Source of the DNA: CAYVBJ01 sp964415185 | Lineage (GTDB): Bacteria; Bacteroidota; Rhodothermia; Balneolales; Balneolaceae | NCBI GenBank assembly: GCA_964415185.1 | Contig: CAYPZI010000014.1 | Location: forward strand, 1-36,443 | Length of the DNA: 36,443 nucleotides | Direction: 5' to 3' | Shown: positions 1-7,787 of the stretch, one piece after another | Position numbering within the stretch: position 1 is the stretch's first letter | Layout: each line of letters starts with the position of its first letter | Notes under the pieces: model-generated | Told to the model about the DNA's origin: nothing | The model's database searches: none | What the model saw: the letters and a program-made list of their open reading frames with translations, nothing else | Made by a program: the position numbers and the translations under genes

Positions 1-38
1 GGGTTACTGGGATTGTATCGTAAAACAGGAAGTCATTT

Positions 39-98
39 TTGTTCGTTGTCAGTTGTTTACAAGCGAACCACGAACCACAAACAACCCACAACGAACAA
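39..98. repeat. Imperfect inverted repeat, 20-nt arms
   Basis: Positions 39-58 and 79-98 are reverse complements at 18 of 20 positions, separated by 20 nt, so the segment can form a long hairpin. The sequence is built from iterated CGAACCAC/ACAACGAAC-like words, which suggests a degenerate intergenic repeat, not a regulatory site. The following stretch to 300 is AT-rich leader DNA without a recognisable gene. The only motif seen there is TTAAGAC in reverse orientation at 199-205, a weak match to the candidate Rrf2 operator described at 2153 and 2673. Confidence 0.6.
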
Positions 99-300
99 AC
101 GCATCCGGTAGAAATCTTATGCAACTACAAAATTGCGACTTGTACTTTTATGGTAAGCCAGGGGTTTTAATTTTTTAAAATCTATTTTGGATAAAGTAGT
201 CTTAAATATTATATTTAGATTCAATTTTTAGCCACAGTCCCTTAATCGGAAGCGTACTCCGGGGCCGGCAGAAGAAAATATCAACCAATAGTTAAGTAAG

Positions 301-1020
301 ATGAAGACATTAATCAGTGAAGACATGAAAGTAGGCGAGATTGTAGCCCAAAACTATGATACCGCGGGAATTCTTAAAAAACACGGACTCGATTTTTGCT
401 GTGGCGGCGGCAAAACTCTAAAAGAAGCATGCGCGAAAAACAGTTTAAATCCCGATGAAATCCTGGAAGAGCTGTCTGATCTATTGGACAACAAGGCGGC
501 GGAAGGCAGTGATTTCAATCGCTGGAGCCCCGAACACCTGGTCGATTACATTGTAGATCGCCATCACAGCTACGTGAAAAGAAAAACAGGCGAGATTAAA
601 ATTTTTGCAGAAAAAGTGGCAATGGTTCACGGAAACACACATCCTGAAAATATTGAGATCTTTCAGCTTTTTAATGAATTGGCATCAGAAATGAGCAGCC
701 ATCTTGAAAGCGAAGAGACATCGGCTTTTCCGCTAATTAAGACTATTTATGAAAAAAGATTATCAGGCCAGGAAGTGGACCCGCGACTGATTTCCGAATT
801 AAGAGAAATTCTGGAAGAGATGGAGTTGGAACATGAGCAAGCGGGCAGCCTGATGAAAAAAATCAGGGAGTTGAGTCATGATTTCACACCGCCTGAAGAT
901 GCATGCATGACCTACAGGGTTCTCTATCACGATTTGCAGGCCTTTGAAGAAGACCTTCACCGGCATGTACACCTTGAGAACAACATTCTCTTCGAGAAAG
1001 CAGTAAAATTGGTTGCATGA
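301..1020 (+). CDS. Iron-sulfur cluster repair di-iron protein (RIC/ScdA/YtfE family)
   Basis: This 239-aa cytoplasmic protein is predicted to repair Fe-S clusters damaged by nitric oxide or oxidants. The N-terminal ScdA_N (DUF542) domain, about residues 5-58, carries the diagnostic Cys-Cys pair (C33, C34) followed by GGG, with a further Cys at 44. The rest is a hemerythrin-like four-helix domain with the expected His and Glu di-iron ligands, including the HH pair in VDRHHSYV, SSHLESEE, LEHEQAG and HRHVHLENN. Length and domain order are typical of the family. It opens the denitrification/NO-stress island, about 1.7 kb before the cytochrome c-nosZ genes, and has a paralog at 12157. The ATG at 301 gives the full domain. 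The family is clear; the exact target clusters are unknown. Confidence 0.93.
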   Translation: MKTLISEDMKVGEIVAQNYDTAGILKKHGLDFCCGGGKTLKEACAKNSLNPDEILEELSDLLDNKAAEGSDFNRWSPEHLVDYIVDRHHSYVKRKTGEIKIFAEKVAMVHGNTHPENIEIFQLFNELASEMSSHLESEETSAFPLIKTIYEKRLSGQEVDPRLISELREILEEMELEHEQAGSLMKKIRELSHDFTPPEDACMTYRVLYHDLQAFEEDLHRHVHLENNILFEKAVKLVA

Positions 1021-1057
1021 AGTTGAAACGGATTGTAGCAAGATTTAAAGCTGTGAA

Positions 1058-1495
1058 ATGCTGAAAGTTACCCGGTGGTTTATCAAGGCAGGTATGGTTT
1101 ATCTGATGCTTGCTTTTGCGTTGATTTTAGCAGAGTCGGTTCCCGGATTCAATCAGGGGATCCCTTTGCTTCCCGTTTACTGGCATATGATAGTCGTTGG
1201 CTGGATCACACAAATTATTATGGGTGTTTCCATTTGGATGTTCCCCAGGAAAAGCAGGGGTAAAAGGCCGGAAAACCCCGTTTTGCCAATGATTGCCTTT
1301 TGGCTGCTGAATACGGGATTGATACTGCGTTTTATTGCCGAGCCTTTTCTCGCTTTATTTGAGGAAACCACTGCAATGAGAGTTATCATCGTTGTATCTG
1401 TAATTCTGCAGGTTGCTGCAATTGTCTGCTATATGGCTGAAATCTGGCCCAGGATTCGCCCTCGCAAAACCAAAAGAAAAATTGCCCATGCCTGA
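1058..1495 (+). CDS. Small four-helix membrane protein, possibly heme-copper oxidase subunit I-like
   Basis: The 145-aa product has about four predicted transmembrane segments and a basic C-terminal tail (RPRKTKRK). It shares the signature GW-x2-Q-x3-G-x3-WMFPR with the next gene, so the two are tandem paralogs. A His four residues before the GW and the aromatic/PR ending recall helices of heme-copper oxidase or NnrS-like proteins, but the protein is far too short to be a complete oxidase subunit. It lies 37 nt after the RIC gene and overlaps the next gene by 8 nt, so it is probably co-transcribed with both. A role in NO or heme handling is inference from context. I cannot assign a named family with confidence. 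Confidence 0.72.
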   Translation: MLKVTRWFIKAGMVYLMLAFALILAESVPGFNQGIPLLPVYWHMIVVGWITQIIMGVSIWMFPRKSRGKRPENPVLPMIAFWLLNTGLILRFIAEPFLALFEETTAMRVIIVVSVILQVAAIVCYMAEIWPRIRPRKTKRKIAHA

Positions 1496-1889
1496 AATAT
1501 CGGTTTGTATGCTTCGCGCTTCTCTTATCTGGCTGATTGTAGCCGTCTTGGCAGGATCCATGCTTTTGCTTAACAAGGCATTCCAGTTTTCCCCTGCGTA
1601 TTGGGCTTTTTTACCCCTGCATATAGAGGCGGCCGTGCTGGGATGGGTGCTTCAGTTCGTTTTTGGAACAGCTTACTGGATGTTTCCAAGATATCTGAAA
1701 TCACCCGAAAGAGGGAATGTGATGCCTGCCGGAATTATGGGAGTGTGTTTGAATCTGGGTGTGATACTGTCAATTTCAGGATTTCCGTCCGGTGTAATTT
1801 ATTTATCGGGAAGGGTGCTGATATTTGTATCAGTATTATTGTTTATCAGGCTCGTATGGAAGAGGGTAGTGAGTTATAAATACCATTAA
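1488..1889 (+). CDS. Small membrane protein, tandem paralog of the preceding gene
   Basis: The product is 133 aa from the ATG at 1488, which overlaps the upstream stop codon by 8 nt. That tight translational coupling favours this start over an in-frame ATG at 1413 lying inside the upstream gene. About four hydrophobic helices are visible, together with the same GW-x2-Q-x3-G-x3-WMFPR core as its neighbour, here preceded by a His six residues upstream of the GW. The pair may form a heterodimer equivalent to a longer polytopic protein. The family is not recognised. Location between an NO-damage repair protein and an Rrf2 regulator suggests a part in nitrogen-oxide stress or respiration. Confidence 0.7.
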   Translation: MPEISVCMLRASLIWLIVAVLAGSMLLLNKAFQFSPAYWAFLPLHIEAAVLGWVLQFVFGTAYWMFPRYLKSPERGNVMPAGIMGVCLNLGVILSISGFPSGVIYLSGRVLIFVSVLLFIRLVWKRVVSYKYH

Positions 1890-2193
1890 ATGTGGATAAA
1901 CTTTTGTGAGGTTTGTGCTGAATAGACAAATTGAAATATGTAATATTATAAGTTTTATTTATTGAATGCGGTTCCGCATAACTGGTTAGGAGAAAATTTG
2001 AAAAAATCTCTGAAACAAAAATTCGTGAATACCGTGTCATCCAATAAATCCGTGATTCAAAACACGGTAATTCGCTGCACCCGCTAAATCCGTGATAAAA
2101 AATTTCAAACAAAACCCACCAAAAAAACTTGTACCCTAATTAAGTGCTTCTTATATTAAGACAAAACACTCTTTATACTTTAAACGTACCAAC
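1890..2193. other. AT-rich intergenic region with small palindromes
   Basis: No gene is seen in this 304-nt stretch. It contains a perfect 14-nt palindrome, ATGCGG-TT-CCGCAT, at 1966-1979. It also has a 7-bp inverted repeat, ACCGTGT (2031-2037) with ACACGGT (2062-2068), and the word AAATCCGTGAT twice (near 2046 and 2086). The 3' end carries the promoter/operator region of the Rrf2 gene. The palindromes are not followed by T-runs, so they are poor terminators. Confidence 0.55.
2153..2170 (+). promoter_or_regulatory. Candidate Rrf2-family operator, copy A
   Basis: The 18-mer ATATTAAGACAAAACACT ends 23 nt before the ATG of the Rrf2 regulator gene. The same sequence with a single difference (C to T at the fifteenth position) lies upstream of the cytochrome c gene at 2673-2690. 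Matching position just ahead of two adjacent genes, one encoding a DNA-binding sensor, suggests autoregulation and control of the nos genes. The motif is not an obvious palindrome. It could also overlap a promoter element. Confidence 0.55.
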
Positions 2194-2655
2194 ATGTTGT
2201 TATCCAAATCCTGTGTTTACGGCCTGCGGGCTACTCTTTACCTGGCATCACTGAAGAGTGATGACTTTACGCCGATCCGGAAAATGAGTGACAATCTGGA
2301 AATATCTTTTCATTTTCTGACCAAAATACTGCAAATCCTGACCGGCGAAGGCTTGCTTGAGTCTTTTAAAGGCCCCAATGGCGGAGTCAGGCTTACAAAG
2401 CCGGGAGAGGAAATCACATTGCTTGAAATTGTCCAGGCTATTGACGGCGACGACCTGTTTACGGAATGTGCACTCGGGCTGCCCGGTTGTGGCATTATGA
2501 AACCTTGCCCGCTTCATGAAAAATGGGCCGATACACGGGATAATATTCGTTCTATGCTCGAATCCACAACCCTTACTGAACTGGCAAAGAGAGGGAAAAA
2601 GGATAATCTCAGGATGACAGCAGAAGGCGGTTTTGAATTTTTAACAGGCGATTAA
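2194..2655 (+). CDS. Rrf2-family transcriptional regulator, probable Fe-S (NO/redox) sensor
   Basis: This 153-aa protein starts MLLSKSCVYGLRA, the usual Rrf2 winged-helix opening, with the recognition-helix region and wing (FKGPNGGVRLTKP) at about residues 58-70. Three cysteines, C92, C99 and C105 (C-x6-C-x5-C), sit in the loop that binds an Fe-S cluster in NsrR, IscR and RsrR. The spacing differs slightly from IscR (x5, x5), so the ligand set is inferred. Immediately before the cytochrome c-nosZ genes and after an NO-stress gene set, an NsrR-like NO-sensing role is the simplest reading. The 18-bp element upstream of this gene and of the next one is its likely operator. Confidence 0.88.
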   Translation: MLLSKSCVYGLRATLYLASLKSDDFTPIRKMSDNLEISFHFLTKILQILTGEGLLESFKGPNGGVRLTKPGEEITLLEIVQAIDGDDLFTECALGLPGCGIMKPCPLHEKWADTRDNIRSMLESTTLTELAKRGKKDNLRMTAEGGFEFLTGD

Positions 2656-2672
2656 ATATTTTTAAAAATAAT

Positions 2673-2690
2673 ATATTAAGACAAAATACT
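2673..2690 (+). promoter_or_regulatory. Candidate Rrf2-family operator, copy B, upstream of the nos genes
   Basis: ATATTAAGACAAAATACT matches copy A at 17 of 18 positions and ends 26 nt before the cytochrome c ATG. A TATAAT at 2702-2707 could be a -10 box, placing the motif at or over the -35 region, a position suited to repression. No experimental evidence is available here; the claim rests on the repeat and its placement. Confidence 0.55.
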
Positions 2691-2716
2691 ATTAATTCTT
2701 TTATAATTTTATAAAT

Positions 2717-3193
2717 ATGAATGGACTGAATTCACAATATAATATTATGGTTCTTGCTGCAATCTTGATAATGTTTCCTTTCACAGGTTGTTCCGGTGGT
2801 GATGATAGCCGGCAGCAGGAAAATGCAACACAACAAACCTCGGGCCTGAATGATTTTCAGCTTGAACACGGAATCGGGCCGATTCAGGAACCGGTTGAAC
2901 TCGGTGAATTTGATCAGGAATTGGCCGCACATGGAAAGGAAGTGTTTGAACAGAAATGTTCAGCTTGCCATAAACCGACAGAACGATATATCGGCCCTGC
3001 CGTGGGTGATGTACTTGACCGCAGAACCCCGGCTTATGTCATGAATATGATCATGAACCCGGATGAGATGACCAAGAAACATCCCGAGGCAAGAAAACTG
3101 CTTCAGGAGTATATGTCGCCCATGCCTTATCAAAATGTTTCGAGAGAACAGGCAAGGGCAATCGTGGAATATTTCAGATCCATTGAAATGTAA
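2717..3193 (+). CDS. Lipoprotein class I cytochrome c, likely electron donor to NosZ
   Basis: The 158-aa precursor has a hydrophobic signal ending in a lipobox FTGC (C25), so it should be lipid-anchored in the periplasm. A single heme site CSACH lies at 81-85, and the distal Met ligand is probably M136 in SPMPYQN. Acidic/Gln-rich linker residues 26-60 separate anchor and heme domain. It is directly upstream of nosZ (47-nt spacer). Monoheme cytochromes c in this position are common in clade II nos clusters and are thought to deliver electrons to CuA. Donor function is inferred from position. Confidence 0.9.
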   Translation: MNGLNSQYNIMVLAAILIMFPFTGCSGGDDSRQQENATQQTSGLNDFQLEHGIGPIQEPVELGEFDQELAAHGKEVFEQKCSACHKPTERYIGPAVGDVLDRRTPAYVMNMIMNPDEMTKKHPEARKLLQEYMSPMPYQNVSREQARAIVEYFRSIEM

Positions 3194-3240
3194 TTTTTAC
3201 ATCCAACCTATAATCAATAATCAATAAAAGTCACAGAAAT

Positions 3241-5217
3241 ATGGATAATCAATCAAAAATAAAAGGGAAATTCTGGTGGATAATCCCCGGTATCCTGGTA
3301 GCAGGAATTATATTGTACGGTTGCCCGGCTCAAAAGCAGTTGTCAGGTACCGGAAGTGCCGCCGAGAAGGTATACGTTGCTCCCGGAGAGCATGATGAAT
3401 TTTACGGCCTGTTTTCAGGCGGATATAGCGGACAGTTAACTGTTTATGGAATTCCATCGGGAAGGCACCTGTATACTGTTCCGGTATTTTCACAAGCACC
3501 CGTAAGCGGATACGGATATACTGAAGAAACCAACCCGATGCTTCAAACCTCTCATGGCTTTATTCCATGGGACGATGCACATCACCCGGAGATGTCACAA
3601 ACCGATGGTGTGCCCGATGGCCGTTGGGTATTTATTAATGCCAACAACACGCCGCGGCTGGCAAGGATTGACCTCGGTAATTTTCAGACATCTGAAATTA
3701 TCGAAATACCGAATTCAGCCGGGAACCATGCGTCGCCATTCGTAACTGCCAATACCGAATACATTTCGGCCGCCACCAGGTTCAGTGTTCCAATGGATGA
3801 AGACCTGGAAAACATGGACGTGCCGATTGCATCCTATGCCGAAAATTTCAAGGGAACACTCTCTTTTATAAAAGTAGGCGAAAACGGTGAACTGAGTGTT
3901 GACTTTCAAATACTCGTTCCCGGTTACAATTACGATCTGTCACACGCCGGTAAAGGCCCGTCTCACGGATGGTCGTTCTTTACCAGTTACAACACGGAAG
4001 AAGCACATACACTTCTGGAAACCAACGCTTCCAGAAATGACAAGGATTTTATTGCTGCCGTAAACTGGAAAAAAGCTGCCGAATTGGTAGCCGAAGGCAA
4101 GGCAAAAGAAATACCTGGTGAGCACTACAGAAATTACATGGATCACAAAGAACATCGTGCAAAATCCGAATTGATAGAGACCGTACGTGTTCTGGATCCG
4201 ACCGAACATGAAGGCATTATTTATTACCTGCCAACTCCTAAATCACCGCATGGTGTGGATGTTGACCCTACAGGCAGATATATCGTAGGCGGTGGTAAAC
4301 TTTCGTCGGTACTGCCGGTTCATTCATTCGAAAAAATGATCACAGCCATTGAAAATGAAGATTTCGAAGGTGAGGTGGAAGGTATACCGGTATTGAATTA
4401 TGACTCCGTTATTCATGCTGAAGTTGAAAACGCAGGTATCGGAACCCTGCATACCGAATTCGACGGAAACGGCTATGCCTATACAACCGCATTTATCTCA
4501 TCCGAGATTGTCAAATGGAGCCTCGAAACATTTGAAGTGGTTGACCGGATTGATACTTACTACTCACCCGGCCACCTTATGATTCCGGGCGGCGACAGCG
4601 CCAATCCATGGGGCAAATACCTGGTTGCATTGAATAAAATCACCAAAGACCGTTACCTGCCAACCGGCCCCGAGCTGTTTCATTCGGCTCAGCTGATTGA
4701 TATTTCGGGCGATAAGATGGAGTTGTTGCTTGACTTTCCGACCGATGGCGAGCCACATTATGCACAGGCCATTCCTGCCGACATTGTGAAGGAGAGACAA
4801 GTGAGATTTTATCCTCTTGAAGAGAATGAGCACCCGCATGCCGCTAAAACGGAAGCTGAGACGAGGGTTGAACGTAATGGTAATGAAGTTCATGTTTACA
4901 TGACTACTATCAGAAGCCACTTTACACCCGATAACATCGAAGGTATTAAAGTAGGCGACAAGGTCTACTTCCATGTTACCAACCTCGAACAAGATTGGGA
5001 TGTACCTCACGGTTTTGCAATGATGGGTGCCCGTACAGCAGAATTGCTGATTATGCCGGGTGAAACCAGGACTCTTACCTGGGAACCTCAAAAAGCGGGT
5101 GTATTCCCGTTCTACTGCACCGATTTCTGCTCTGCACTACACCAGGAAATGCAGGGTTACGTGAGAGTATCACCAAGAAATTCAAATGTTCCAATTACAT
5201 ACGGTACAGGCAAATAG
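3241..5217 (+). CDS. nosZ: Nitrous oxide reductase, Sec-type (clade II) NosZ
   Basis: The 658-aa enzyme reduces N2O to N2 in the periplasm. The N-terminus is a simple hydrophobic signal without a twin-arginine motif and ends LYGC (C28), so it looks Sec-exported and possibly lipidated. The beta-propeller carries the seven expected CuZ histidines: H114 and H115 (DDAHHPEMS), H163, H337 (SPHGVDVDP), H404 (GTLHTEFDG), H445 (SPGHL) and H506 (EPHYAQ). The C-terminal cupredoxin domain holds CuA ligands H590, C626, C630, H634 and M637 (CTDFCSALHQEM). All catalytic ligands are present, so the enzyme should be active. It sits between its probable donor cytochrome and the nosLDFY maturation genes. Confidence 0.98.
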   Translation: MDNQSKIKGKFWWIIPGILVAGIILYGCPAQKQLSGTGSAAEKVYVAPGEHDEFYGLFSGGYSGQLTVYGIPSGRHLYTVPVFSQAPVSGYGYTEETNPMLQTSHGFIPWDDAHHPEMSQTDGVPDGRWVFINANNTPRLARIDLGNFQTSEIIEIPNSAGNHASPFVTANTEYISAATRFSVPMDEDLENMDVPIASYAENFKGTLSFIKVGENGELSVDFQILVPGYNYDLSHAGKGPSHGWSFFTSYNTEEAHTLLETNASRNDKDFIAAVNWKKAAELVAEGKAKEIPGEHYRNYMDHKEHRAKSELIETVRVLDPTEHEGIIYYLPTPKSPHGVDVDPTGRYIVGGGKLSSVLPVHSFEKMITAIENEDFEGEVEGIPVLNYDSVIHAEVENAGIGTLHTEFDGNGYAYTTAFISSEIVKWSLETFEVVDRIDTYYSPGHLMIPGGDSANPWGKYLVALNKITKDRYLPTGPELFHSAQLIDISGDKMELLLDFPTDGEPHYAQAIPADIVKERQVRFYPLEENEHPHAAKTEAETRVERNGNEVHVYMTTIRSHFTPDNIEGIKVGDKVYFHVTNLEQDWDVPHGFAMMGARTAELLIMPGETRTLTWEPQKAGVFPFYCTDFCSALHQEMQGYVRVSPRNSNVPITYGTGK

Positions 5218-5228
5218 GATTTATTTTG

Positions 5229-5265
5229 AAAGAGGCTGTGATAGGCCTCTTTCTGTTTTTGTTTT
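5229..5265 (+). terminator. Rho-independent terminator after nosZ
   Basis: AAAGAGGC (5229-5236) pairs perfectly with GCCTCTTT (5245-5252) around an 8-nt loop and is followed by a T-rich tract to 5265. It begins 11 nt after the nosZ stop codon. It could set a high nosZ level relative to the downstream maturation genes by partial termination. Confidence 0.8.
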
Positions 5266-5282
5266 GATTGACAGCTTGGTTT

Positions 5283-5320
5283 GTGGTTTGATGTGTAAGT
5301 TAGAATTTCCATCAAACCAC
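5283..5320. repeat. Inverted repeat with 11-bp perfect arms
   Basis: GTGGTTTGATG (5283-5293) and CATCAAACCAC (5310-5320) are exact reverse complements separated by 16 nt. The hairpin lies between the nosZ terminator and the next start codon (5391). No T-run follows, so it is not a second terminator. It could be an mRNA stabiliser, an operator or a repeat remnant. Confidence 0.5.
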
Positions 5321-5390
5321 CAATAATTGGCAACAATGAAGTACGATTGCAATCGAAACTAATTTTTAAGAATTGACCGAAGGAGTAAAT

Positions 5391-5950
5391 ATGATGTTTA
5401 AACACAAATTATGGATGAGTCTTGCATCACTGATTCTCGGGCTTGTTTTTACCTTGCCTATCTGGATAATTAATCTGGATGCGCCTCAATATCCGGAAGG
5501 AATCGGGATGAAGATATCGATCGACAAAATTGAAGGTAAATCAAAGCAGGACCTGAAAAACATCAACGGGCTGAATCATTACATCGGGATGAAACCGATC
5601 ACACCGGAATCCATTCCCGAACTGAAAATCATGCCCTGGATTTTCGGTTTTCTGATTGTCTCAGGGCTGGCAGTGGCTGTATCGGGAAACCGGACCGCTT
5701 TGCTGATTTGGATTATCCTGTTTATTCTGCTGGCAATAGCCGGGCTTGTTGATTTCTACCTGTGGAGCTATGATTACGGCCATGACCTTGATCCGAATGC
5801 CGCAATAAAAATACCGGGCATGACCTATCAGCCACCGTTAATCGGGTCCAAGCAATTGCTGAATATCAAGGCAACATCGCTGCCCGGCCCGGGTTTTTAT
5901 GTATCTTTGCTTAGTATTGCAATTGCTGCTTCCATATACTGGAAAAGCAA
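5391..5950 (+). CDS. Unrecognised membrane protein of the nos cluster, 3' end lost in assembly gap
   Basis: The ATG at 5391 is preceded by a good ribosome binding site (AAGGAG at 5380-5385), preferable to the in-frame ATG at 5373. About 186 codons are visible before the run of N. The protein has an N-terminal hydrophobic helix, a periplasm-sized segment of about 65 residues, two close helices near residues 80-125, a soluble stretch rich in Pro/Gly, and a last helix that runs into the gap. The family is not recognised. Its place between nosZ and nosL suggests a role in copper delivery or electron transfer to NosZ, comparable to accessory membrane proteins of other clade II clusters, but this is inference. 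Confidence 0.75.
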
Positions 5951-6050
5951 NNNNNNNNNNNNNNNNNNNNNNNNNNNNNNNNNNNNNNNNNNNNNNNNNN
6001 NNNNNNNNNNNNNNNNNNNNNNNNNNNNNNNNNNNNNNNNNNNNNNNNNN
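5951..6050. other. Assembly gap (100 N)
   Basis: A run of exactly 100 N, a conventional placeholder of unknown true length. It removes the end of the preceding membrane protein gene and the region just upstream of nosL. Any small gene here cannot be seen. Confidence 0.99.
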
Positions 6051-6061
6051 TGGTGTCGATT

Positions 6062-6517
6062 ATGAAATATATACCTGTACCGGTATTTGCCGTCTTCGTT
6101 TTCTTCCTGTCCGGCTGCATTAGCCAGGAACCGGCAGAAGTTCACCTGCATTCGGATGAATGTGCCTATTGTAAAATGGTGATTTCCGATGAAAGGTTTA
6201 TGTCTCAGGCGGTTTCAGATAAAGGCAAAGCCTATAAATTTGACAGCATTGAGTGCCTGGCCGCTTTTAAAGTGGAAAATGAAGATAAACTGGACGGAGC
6301 CAAATTCTACCTGCCCAATCACCGGAATCCGGGGGAGTGGGTACTGCTTGAGAATGCCAATATTTACCGGTCGGTGGAAATCCACACACCTATGGGCCTT
6401 GGCTTTTTTTCAATTCCCAAAGACGAAGTGGTAACAAGAATTACGGAAAATGCCAGGAAGGTAAGCTGGCAGGAAGTCATTGAAATCACAAAAAAAGAGT
6501 GGAAGATTGAAGAATAG
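6062..6517 (+). CDS. nosL: NosL copper chaperone lipoprotein
   Basis: The 151-aa protein starts at the ATG at 6062. A GTG at 6053 is also in frame but adjoins the gap. The signal ends in lipobox LSGC (C19), so it is anchored in the periplasm. NosL hallmarks are present: CAYCKM (C34, C37, M39), followed by ISDERFMSQAV and FDSIECL (C65), which match the Cu(I)-binding fold of the family. It supplies copper for NosZ CuZ/CuA assembly. The gene is 4 nt upstream of nosD. Confidence 0.95.
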   Translation: MKYIPVPVFAVFVFFLSGCISQEPAEVHLHSDECAYCKMVISDERFMSQAVSDKGKAYKFDSIECLAAFKVENEDKLDGAKFYLPNHRNPGEWVLLENANIYRSVEIHTPMGLGFFSIPKDEVVTRITENARKVSWQEVIEITKKEWKIEE

Positions 6518-6521
6518 AAAA

Positions 6522-7787
6522 ATGAAACCTGTATTTAAATACCGTTGCTGTTTTTCAATTCTTTGGCTGATTTTAGTTTTTGGCAGCCCTGCTGCCCTTT
6601 ACAGCCAGAACCAGGTTTTAACGCCCGGCAATGGTAAAGGCGCGGCTCAGCTTTCAGTAGCGATTGAACGTGCGGAGCCGGGTAGTGAAATATTTATGCA
6701 AGCAGGCATTTATAAAGTAAGTGATCTGAAAATCACAAAGCCAATAACCATCAGAGGCGAAGAGGGAACCATCCTTGATATTGAAAAAAAGGGATACGGT
6801 TTGATTTTGACCGGGAAAGAGATCACCCTTGAAAATTTTGAAATCAGGAATTCGGCATCCGGATTTATGGACGATTATGCAGCCATACTGATCGAGGATA
6901 GTGACCATGTTAAAGTGAATAACCTGAAGCTGAGAGATAACTTTTTTGGTATTTTTGTGGCAAAAAGTCAAAATATCGTAATCAGTAACAATTCAATTTT
7001 ATCGAATGCGGAACGTCAGACCAAATCGGGAAACGGTGTACACATTTGGTACAGTAAAGATATTGAGGTTCATAATAACAGGATTGAAGGCCACAGGGAC
7101 GGTATCTATCTCGAATTTGTAGAATCAAGTAAAATGACGGATAATCATGTTGACGGTAACATCCGTTACGGATTGCATTTCATGTATTCGGACGATTGTG
7201 TTTATACCGGAAACTTATTCCGTGATAACATCTCGGGTGTAGCTGTTATGTACAGTAAGAGAGTTCAGATGCTGAATAATGAATTTGAAGACAACTGGGG
7301 AGCAAACAAATATGGATTGCTGCTGAAAGAAATAACAGACAGCAGGATAGAAATGAACCTGTTTACCCAAAACACGGTCGGCATTTACATGGAGGCTTCA
7401 AACCGGATTCAAATAGAAAGCAATGAGTTCATTGAAAATGGCACTGCACTTCGTGTAATGGCAAATGGCGTTGATAACCTTGTAGTGTCGAATAATTTTA
7501 TTGGAAATGTATTTGAAGTAACCACAAACAGTAAACAGAATCCCAATAAATATGAGGGTAATTACTGGAGCCGCTATGACGGATACGACCTTGACAGGGA
7601 CGGATGGGGTGATGTGCCTCACAGGCCGGTAAGGCTTTTTTCAGTATTGGTTGAGCGCCAGCCTGCCGCACTGATCCTGATGCGAAGTGTGGTTGCCGAT
7701 CTTCTGGACCAGGCCGAAAGGCTGATGCCGGCCCTTACTCCCGAAGGCTTGGTGGACAGACAACCTAAAATGGAACGATTACAATGA
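6522..7787 (+). CDS. nosD: NosD periplasmic copper-processing beta-helix protein
   Basis: From the ATG at 6522, four bases after the nosL stop, the product is 421 aa with a signal peptide ending near ALYSQ. The upstream in-frame ATG at 6480 lies inside nosL and would spoil the signal. Residues from about 60 onward are parallel beta-helix (CASH/NosD) repeats rich in N-x-I/F-x-x-N turns. The C-terminal NYWSRYDGYDLDRDGWGD segment is characteristic of NosD. NosD works with the NosFY ABC transporter in CuZ site assembly. It overlaps nosF by 4 nt (ATGA). Confidence 0.95.
   Translation: MKPVFKYRCCFSILWLILVFGSPAALYSQNQVLTPGNGKGAAQLSVAIERAEPGSEIFMQAGIYKVSDLKITKPITIRGEEGTILDIEKKGYGLILTGKEITLENFEIRNSASGFMDDYAAILIEDSDHVKVNNLKLRDNFFGIFVAKSQNIVISNNSILSNAERQTKSGNGVHIWYSKDIEVHNNRIEGHRDGIYLEFVESSKMTDNHVDGNIRYGLHFMYSDDCVYTGNLFRDNISGVAVMYSKRVQMLNNEFEDNWGANKYGLLLKEITDSRIEMNLFTQNTVGIYMEASNRIQIESNEFIENGTALRVMANGVDNLVVSNNFIGNVFEVTTNSKQNPNKYEGNYWSRYDGYDLDRDGWGDVPHRPVRLFSVLVERQPAALILMRSVVADLLDQAERLMPALTPEGLVDRQPKMERLQ

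Noticed and set aside
4564..5091. Open frame of 175 codons antisense to nosZ
   Set aside because: It lies wholly within nosZ and reflects codon bias; no domain is visible.
3241..5217. Tyr in SGGYSGQ of NosZ where some NosZ proteins have His (SGGHQG)
   Set aside because: That His is not one of the seven CuZ ligands, and all seven ligand histidines are present, so no loss of function is implied.
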